DNA of 64,000 bases from NCBI GenBank assembly GCA_051294375.1, contig CM119270.1, positions 14,561,164 through 14,625,163 of the forward strand. The letters run 5' to 3'. Both the position numbers and the translations under genes were made by a program. Origin of the DNA: Paraspadella gotoi (lineage: Eukaryota > Chaetognatha). Under the pieces are notes generated by a model, which saw only the letters and a list, made by a program, of their open reading frames with translations, was not told the origin of the DNA and searched no databases. Positions 56,936 to 64,000 of this stretch are shown one piece after another (within the stretch, counting starts at the first letter, position 1; every line of letters begins with the position of its first letter).

Positions 56936-57089
56936 TCTCGCCAGCTCCTCCTCTCATCGCCGCGCACTCACACATCGTCATTTACGCGGCGACTGGCGTT
57001 GCCATAGAACCGAAGGCGGCGTCCGAAGATATAATGGTTTCCGTCCGTAAAATGGAAAATGTGTCACCCTCAGTTCGAAGTGTGGAGGC
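56936..57089. other. Central spacer of the inverted repeat (about 150 bp)
   Basis: GC-rich, non-palindromic sequence between the arms. It has an open frame on the plus strand, but coding potential is unproven. (CT)n lies on its left and (GA)n on its right, extending the pairing. Confidence 0.5.
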
Positions 57090-57109
57090 GGAGTGGAGTG
57101 AGAGAGAAG

Positions 57110-57146
<37 letters not shown>

Positions 57147-57165
57147 AGGAAGGGAAAAAAGAGAG

Positions 57166-57197
<32 letters not shown>

Positions 57198-57450
57198 GAG
57201 AAGAGAGAAAACCTTGGCCATCATCCATCTAGTAAGGGAGTGACTTTACAAGTTTCTTAGCTTCATTCAAACTCCTAACTCATTGAGGAGGAGTGGGTCG
57301 GTACGTTCTTTTGCCGAGAGAGGGCAAGCAAGATATTTTAAAAAAGACTTGACAGGACGAGAGAGAGAGAGAAGCTACGAATGTAGAAATAGTCAATGAT
57401 GGAGAGAAAGAAGGAGAAGAGGAGGAGGAGGAGGGGGGAAGTAGGAAGAG

Positions 57451-57508
<58 letters not shown>

Positions 57509-57517
57509 AGAGAGAAT

Positions 57518-57554
<37 letters not shown>

Positions 57555-60500
57555 AGAAAAGGCCAAGTAGAAAACTTAATTTAAAAACAGAATTTCGCAT
57601 TGAAATTTTCCCCCGCCGAATATTTTCATTTCTTCTTCCGACTAAAAAATTCCCTGAATCAAAATTATTGTTTTTGTTTTGGTGCTATTTTTGATTGAAA
57701 CGGCATTCAGACGATGTCATTTTTGAAATTAGTCAAATTTCTATCCAATATTCAAACTATGATTTCTCAACCATTTTGAACTCCATCGGAAAAAGGTCAA
57801 AAATTTCTTAGCACGGTTTTATTCTTGCGAAACACAATAGAATTGACAACAACAACAAACGAAGGCACAACCACAACGGAGACAAGGACGAAGTGTGACA
57901 GTTTTAGCTAAACTACATAGAGTGAAACGGGAATTATGTATGCATGAATCAGTCTCCCTCGTTTTTTTTCTCTAGCTCGCTTTTTCCCCTCCCTTCTATT
58001 CTTTCAATCTGTATCTCCTCTTCTCTATTCCCTCACCATCATCCCCCTCATACCTTATCCCTTCTCCCTATCCCCTCTACTATTTCCCCTCTCATGTTTT
58101 CCTCTCTTCTCATCCATATACCTCTATCCTTCCCAGACGCCTTTCACACACAAGCCAGGTCACCACACACACACACAAAGGCTCATAAAGCTCCGAGGTC
58201 GAGCGGAGACATTGAGCAGCGAGACAGCAGGTGGAAAGAGGATGCTTTTCTCTTTTTTTCCTTTAACTCTTTGAGACGAGGTTTCGTTTGCAATCGAAAG
58301 CTCAATCCAATCAGCGAATCTGCTCAACGTCGGCTGCGAGATTCATTTCACTTTTTTTTTTTTTTTTTTTTTGCGACACAACATTCTTTTTCTCTCATCC
58401 TCGGACGTTGTTAGTTTTTTTCAGCCGCAAGTCCAATATATCTCAGCAAAGGTTTTTCGTTTTTTTATTCCGAATTCAATTTTTCGATCCACCTCTCTCT
58501 CCTCTCCCCTCTCATCTCTCGCTCATCAAACCGTTCTGTTTACTTCATCGTTCGAGTTTTTATTTTACCCATCTCGTTAAGCAGCAGCGTCAAACAAGAC
58601 TTTCGCTATTTCAATCACCTTCAACGACTTTCACTCGCGTCAATGTTCCATCTTTTTTTCCTTTTGTTCGTTCGCTCCTTCCAAGCGTCTAGTCGTTTAC
58701 GCGGACTCTCGTTCGTACGAATATAAGTTCGCGTCGTGCGGGGCGTCGCCCTGTACGCGTACGGACGGGAGGCGTTTCGAACATCATTTTGTTCCGAAGA
58801 CCGTTCACGCCATCCGTCGAGAGACACGCAGATTATTACCATGTGTCGATACCAGGCGACTTTGCTCTTCGTCAAGCTCGGCGCTCGCTTCGCGTCCGTC
58901 TTTCCGACGCTTCCAGCAGGCGCGCTTATGGCTTCACCGCTGGCTACGGTTCGTTTGTTGCGGGGGCACTACACATTTACACGTTTCGCTTCTAGCTTGC
59001 CATCGCTTCCGAGCCAGTGTCGCTTTTTGCCCACCGACTCCACATTTCGTCGCTTCCGCCAACAGCTTTCCCCACCAGGCTCCGCTTCCCGCTTCTTGCC
59101 ATCGTTTCGCCACTTTACTATAGTTGGCTGCTATTGTTTGCCGCACCGAAATTATGTCGCTTGCTTCCACAGTTGTTTTTTTTAGCATAGTCAAAAACAA
59201 GACTTTGGTGCTAGGCTCACTCTGTTACTTCTGCTTTTCGCCACCACTCGCTGCTTCCATCACCTCTTTTGCCATCTCTTAGCCGCACTGCTACTTTTTG
59301 CCATCCTGCTTTTGTCATTGATCCAATCCTCGACTTTTTCCTCTGCCCAGCTTTCCGCCTGCAAAAAGATATTGTCCCTTCAATTAATTTCCGACTTCCG
59401 CTTAAGTGCACTTTTGTTGCTACTTGGTCATATCCATCTTCTGCATCCAGCCTGTATTCACTATTACTAACCGCCTTCCTCTTCTTCAAGACCGCTTCCA
59501 TACCGCGTCCCGCCATTTCCGCTTTTCCATCCTCACCTCTTTAGTCCATCTTTGGCCGCTCTTCCGTATTACCGTGCTTTTCTTGAAGACAGGGAGAACT
59601 AATCCCTGTCTTTTTTCCGCTCCTGCAACGATTATTTATTGTGTCTTTTGATTTCGCCCGCGGAAAAAGGAGTCGTAAAGTTTGCCCTTTTTGGAGATTG
59701 TGGGTTTTCTATTCTAAAAAAATTTGGTCTCCTCCGTTCCGTCCTTTGTATCTTGCTATCGCGCATTTGCTCGTTTCATATGGTGTAAGTCCTTTGATCT
59801 TTAGTTTTTATTTAGCCTGCGCGTTTTTACAATCTTTGTTTCCCTTTAAAAATTTCGTTATATTCACGTTTATTTGAGCGTACACTGTACAGTGGTTCTA
59901 GTGATTTTGCTGAATATCCTTGGCCGTCGTGGTGGAGTTTATGTTCTTTTTGGTGCGAGTAGTACTGTGGTTCTCTGATATGTCCCTATTTATGGGGGTC
60001 GTGGCGCGGCGTTCCGTGGGGTTTGTCTTCCTTTCTTTTTTTTACTTTGTCGTTAGTGCTTTCTGTTTCCCTTTCTTTCTCTTCTCATTTTTCCTTTCAC
60101 CTCTTCCCTTTTTCGCCTTTCAACACAATTTATCCTCCTTCAGAAGTGTGCAGCTGCAACCCGGAATTTATTTAAGGAGTGCCCGCGAGTCCGGCCGCAG
60201 AGCGTCATGGCGCGCCCGAATATGGTTCGTGCGGATGAGTACAAGCCGGACGAGTTCGCAAGGGGTCCGACCAAGGGCACAGCCTCGACCGTACGTCGGA
60301 GCCGTTGCACCCGGGGACTGGGGTTGGGGTTTTTCGGACGTGGTGGAGTCAAGCCGAGGGTCTAGCCGGTTTCGAGGTCTTCGAAACATTTCGTCCAAAA
60401 GGTCATCGGGTCTGCGAGGATTTTTTTCACGCGAGTGCACGACTCAAGTCTCAAACGTCCGAAATATTGGGAGAGATGTTGGATGTTAGGGCCCCTCACG

Positions 60501-61145
60501 GGCGGCTTTGTAATATCCAGCTAAATTTTTTAATCTTTGTAATATTACATTTATTCTTCCGTTGTCTGCGTTTATTTTGAAAAAATTGTTTGGTGGCGCT
60601 GCGCGTTTATTTTCATAGAGGGACCTTCAACGTCTAATGTATAAAGAGAGATCAGAATTGTATTCAAGTTAACGCCTGTTGGGACTTGTGATAAAAGACC
60701 AGAAGACAAATAAGGAGACAGACCAGATTCGACGGACAGAAAAGACAGACGCGCATACTAAAATTAGCCCGCGACCATTTACCTCGCCTGGTGCGTGCGT
60801 CGTCGTCATCATCTCATCATCAATAAATCATCATCATCAATCATCATCATCATCATCAATCATGAAATCATCATCATCATCATACTGAGTTAAAGGCAAG
60901 TGTGAATATACTTCAGTGATTTAGAAAAAGGTAGTAGACTAAGGAGGCTCCTTCGGATGTCTTGTTTGGTTGAGGGAGTTAGTCTTATTCTAAGTCGATG
61001 GAATAAAGTTGAGAAGCGGAGGCTATTTCTCAAGGAACGAGTCGTCTTCTTTTCGCGGTGCGGGTCCGGTAATGGGTCCTGGAATCGGGGGGTTCGTGGA
61101 GCCAATTAGGGGGAGGATAAAACAGTTACGGGGCGATGAGGAAAG
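57090..61145. repeat. Large inverted repeat, right arm
   Basis: The reverse-complement partner of 53,514-56,935, about 600 bp longer because of extra sequence at several points (for example 60,170-60,330). Mirror landmarks are GCTAAACTACATAG (57,907), the CA run (58,163-58,180), the GCTTCCGCC-type minisatellite (58,990-59,530), CACGGGCGGCTTTG (60,497), (ATC)n (60,806-60,886) and CCAATTAGGGGG (61,102). Confidence 0.88.
57455..57552. repeat. (GA)n microsatellite, interrupted
   Basis: About 100 bp of GA units near the centre of the inverted repeat, preceded by others at 57,117-57,215 and 57,360-57,373. Confidence 0.9.
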
Positions 61146-61874
61146 AAATATAAAGGCAAAAAAAAATAATGCACAGAGAGAAGGAAAGAAAAAGAGAAAA
61201 ATAAAGAAAGAAAAAAAGAAAGAAAGAAAGAAAGAAAAAAAACAAAAGAATAAAAAGCTTAAAAAAAAAAACAAAATGAGTGTAAAGCGAGTCAGATGCC
61301 GGGCCTCCGTCGGGGCAAGTGTCGGTGCACGTCCCGGCAGAACGTCCGGAGGGCGGACGCTCAACCTATGCTCCTCCGGGCGAATGGGCGAAACAACGGG
61401 GAGAATTACAGATGAGGCCGCCAACTGAAAAAAAAAAAACTCTGCACCATAAACTCCGACATCATAAAATGTAGCGGGAGGTCGAGGTCTTGCGAGTTAC
61501 AGAGAAGTTATAGTGCGACACTCGGAAATTGGAACGGCACGCCCCCCTTGTCTGCCCCCCTTTCCCCCTTTTATTCCTCACGTCTCTCCCTTATGAATAA
61601 AGAATCCATGAATGAGAAGGGGAAATAGGGGGGAAAAGAGAGAGAGAAAGAACGAGAGAGAGAGAGAGAGAGGAGGAGAGAGAAGAGAGAGAGGAAGCAA
61701 GAGAGAGAGAGAGAGAGAGAGAGAGACGAGAGAACGGAAATGGAACAATGGTGTTCTAGTGATCGAGTGTAGCCCCGTATGTGGCAAGCGCGTTCCAGTT
61801 TTTCGACCGACGACGACGATGACGACGACGACGCCATAACGACGACCGCGACCATGTTCACCATCGCGCATGGA

Positions 61875-61907
<33 letters not shown>

Positions 61908-61988
61908 TCTCACCATTGGCGCGCTCTCGCTGAACGCGCGCTCTAGAAATGCTCGTTTACCTCTTCTTCTTTCTCCTCACTCATCTCT

Positions 61989-62063
<75 letters not shown>

Positions 62064-62823
62064 TCCGGTTGCAACGTCACCTCGCGTCTGAACGCGAAAA
62101 TTCCACGGGTTTTAACGTCGTTTCTCATTTTTTTTCTCGAATCTGATTCATGATCTTCGTCATCATCGTCATCATCATCATCATCATCATCATTCTTTTC
62201 CGCTTTCCGGCGCCTCGTTCGTTTCAACGCAATTTTCACGCGTTTATATTCTCGATCGTCATTTTTTTTAACACGCAGCTTGTCTTTTGCTCGCACGTAC
62301 GCGACCGATTTCCAATTTCCTATTTTTTGTGTGTGTGTGTTTTGGATTCATTAATCTAGAAAAGCGAACCCGTTTTTTACTCTTTTAAAAGAATCTAATA
62401 CGAGGGAATTTTATGGTTTTAGATGCACATGCGCGCAAAACGTACGTGCGTGTGCGAATCTGAGTGCGTTTGTTTGTTTACTGACGGAAAATTCTTTTAG
62501 ATTTTTAAAAATGTAATATAACTAAACCCAATTGTAAAATAAACTTAATTTTTAATTCTATCTCAACCGATTCGTGCAGAAGAATCGTCTACGGAAAGGA
62601 GCAAAATCCGAGCGACCTTTATAAACTTGGAAAGATTTTGCTTCAGCTGAATTTAAAACTTTTTTCCTCAATTTTTATATTATTTACTTTATTGTTTTTT
62701 TAAACATAAATGAAGATTAAATTATCGTTATTTATCAAAAATTTGTCACTTTGAGCCATCCTGCAATCGAAGCCTCCGCTCTATTTACTACTTCCTTGGA
62801 AAATCATACACACACTCTCTCTG

Positions 62824-62854
<31 letters not shown>

Positions 62855-63770
62855 TCTCTCTCTTCTCTCTCTCTCTCTCTCTTCTTCTCTCTCCTCTCAA
62901 GCCGATCGCGTGAACTTGAAGACAGAGGAAAAAAAGAGGATGATGCCGGAGGAGAGCCCGGATCTAAGTTCCGGATGTCATCACTTATGAAATCCGGCTC
63001 ATCTCCTTCCTCTCATCTTCTCCTTTCATCCTCTCTCCTCTCTCCTCTCTCTTCTCTCCTCTCTCTTCTCTCCTCCCGCTAAACTCGGCTGATCCCCTCA
63101 TATTTTTCTCTTCAATCAGTTTTCTTCTTTTAAGCTTCTTTCATCCTCTCTCTTCCTTTATCATCTTTTTTTGTCTCGATATTCCATTTCGCGTCGATTC
63201 CAGTTTTTTTTTCCCCCGACTTTTTAATTCGTTTTTGTTTCGTCGGTTTTGTCTTTGTTCATTTATTTGTCCCCTTTTTTATTCTTCTTTCTTTTTTCCC
63301 CTTCGAACATTTTTCTTCCATCCCTTCATACATCAAACTCTTCTTTATCAAATAGGCGCAACCAATATATAAATTACATTCGACCTCATTTTTTATATTA
63401 TCTCCTCTCCCTTTCTCAATCCTCTATTCATATTTCAAACCTTCCTCCCTCTATCCATCCTACTATCCTAAACCCCCATCTCAACCATCTCATCCCTTTC
63501 ATCTCCCCAGGATGAGATAGGATCTCGAAAGGGATAAAAGCGATGGTCTCCGATGACGACATAGGCCAAAGTCGAATGGCCCTCGTTCAACGTCGTCGTC
63601 TTTACCGTCGTCGTCGTCATCTGCATACCTGAGTGGGAGATACATAAAGGATAACGAGACCCGAGACCGACAGAGAGAGAGAGAGAGAGAGAAAGAGAGA
63701 TAGAGAGAAAGAGAGCAAGAAGCAATTTCTCCATTCCATCGAACCAACGACGACAGTTTCCTCGCAGCAG
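61146..63770. other. Intergenic DNA rich in simple repeats
   Basis: Contains an A-rich run at 61,160-61,275, (GA)n at 61,641-61,728, GAC runs at 61,811-61,832 and 61,874-61,907, (CT)n at 61,986-62,065, (ATC)n at 62,153-62,193, (GT)n at 62,327-62,340, CT-rich stretches at 62,814-63,073 and (GA)n at 63,674-63,716. The patch at 61,279-61,428 is GC-rich with a short open frame of unknown value. No gene is recognised. Confidence 0.6.
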
Positions 63771-63966
63771 AACAGACTAAGGTCGATCCCACCCGGTCCT
63801 ACCCAAACCCAATCTCTCCCAAGGAAAAGTCGCTCTTCCTCAACTCATCAATCGATCCAAACAACTCATCCCATCTCCCCGCACGGCAACTCTTCCCCCT
63901 CCCCACCTCACCTCGCCCCCACCTTCCTTGATGAACCCGACGAGATTATCTTCGAAGCAGCAGCGG
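63771..63966 (+). CDS. Possible coding exon, unknown protein, gene continues beyond window
   Basis: An open frame without stops runs from an acceptor-like CTCGCAGCAG (63,761-63,770) to a strong donor GTAAGT at 63,967, phase 1. The peptide is Ser/Pro/Thr/His-rich and disordered-looking, ending FLDEPDEIIFEAAA, which reads like real protein sequence. The frame stays open leftwards, so the left boundary is uncertain. It could also be an untranslated 5' exon with a good donor. No family is recognised. Confidence 0.35.
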
Positions 63967-64000
63967 GTAAGTCACGCGAACTCCATTCCCGATCCTGCCT

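Noticed and set aside
56818-57243. Plus-strand frame across the palindrome centre
   Set aside because: Mostly CT/GA repeats. The middle part might be coding, but there are no splice signals or similarity to support it.

Overview
The window is invertebrate animal nuclear DNA. Genes are split by spliceosomal introns, coding exons are GC-rich with C/G-ending codons, intergenic DNA is AT-rich, and long (GA)n/(CT)n microsatellites occur throughout. A muscle-type class II myosin places it in Metazoa. The repeat load would suit a crustacean or another protostome, but I cannot name the organism.

Layout. (1) 71-1141: last coding exon of an EamA/DMT-type membrane transporter, then about 3.6 kb of microsatellite-rich flank. 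(2) 4,724-15,598: a tangle of direct repeats. It holds a frame-broken second copy of the transporter exon and flank (9,135-13,543) and three copies of a 1.5-2 kb AT-rich block; two of these copies, 8,820 bp apart, look identical. (3) 16,787-18,249, minus strand: a five-exon gene that I assembled by splice sites. It encodes a 284-residue EF-hand protein with two canonical and one degenerate calcium loops. (4) 21,181-31,125: a direct tandem duplication of about 5 kb. Each copy carries a roughly 1.15-kb hAT-like non-autonomous element with an 8-bp target duplication, and the 5' end of the myosin gene. Only the second copy has intact exons. (5) 30,206-47,660: a complete 22-coding-exon myosin II heavy chain. 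The motor is full-length with all nucleotide-binding motifs, but the coiled-coil tail has only about 240 residues and ends at a stop, so the protein is about 1,063 residues against about 1,940 for usual muscle heavy chains. (6) 47,661-53,510: 3' flank, no gene seen, several assembly gaps. (7) 53,514-61,145: a large inverted repeat with arms of 3.4 and 4.1 kb around a spacer of about 150 bp. (8) 61,146-64,000: microsatellites and a possible coding exon at the right edge.

The most interesting biology is the short-tailed muscle-type myosin. It keeps the ATPase core, converter and light-chain-binding region but lacks the light-meromyosin rod needed to build ordinary thick filaments. The EF-hand gene 12 kb away is a possible calcium-dependent partner, but nothing in the sequence links the two beyond proximity. 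Much of the repeat structure is probably assembly artefact: one copy of each pair carries scattered single-base indels that break reading frames, and the 25-N gaps join contig ends that already overlap.
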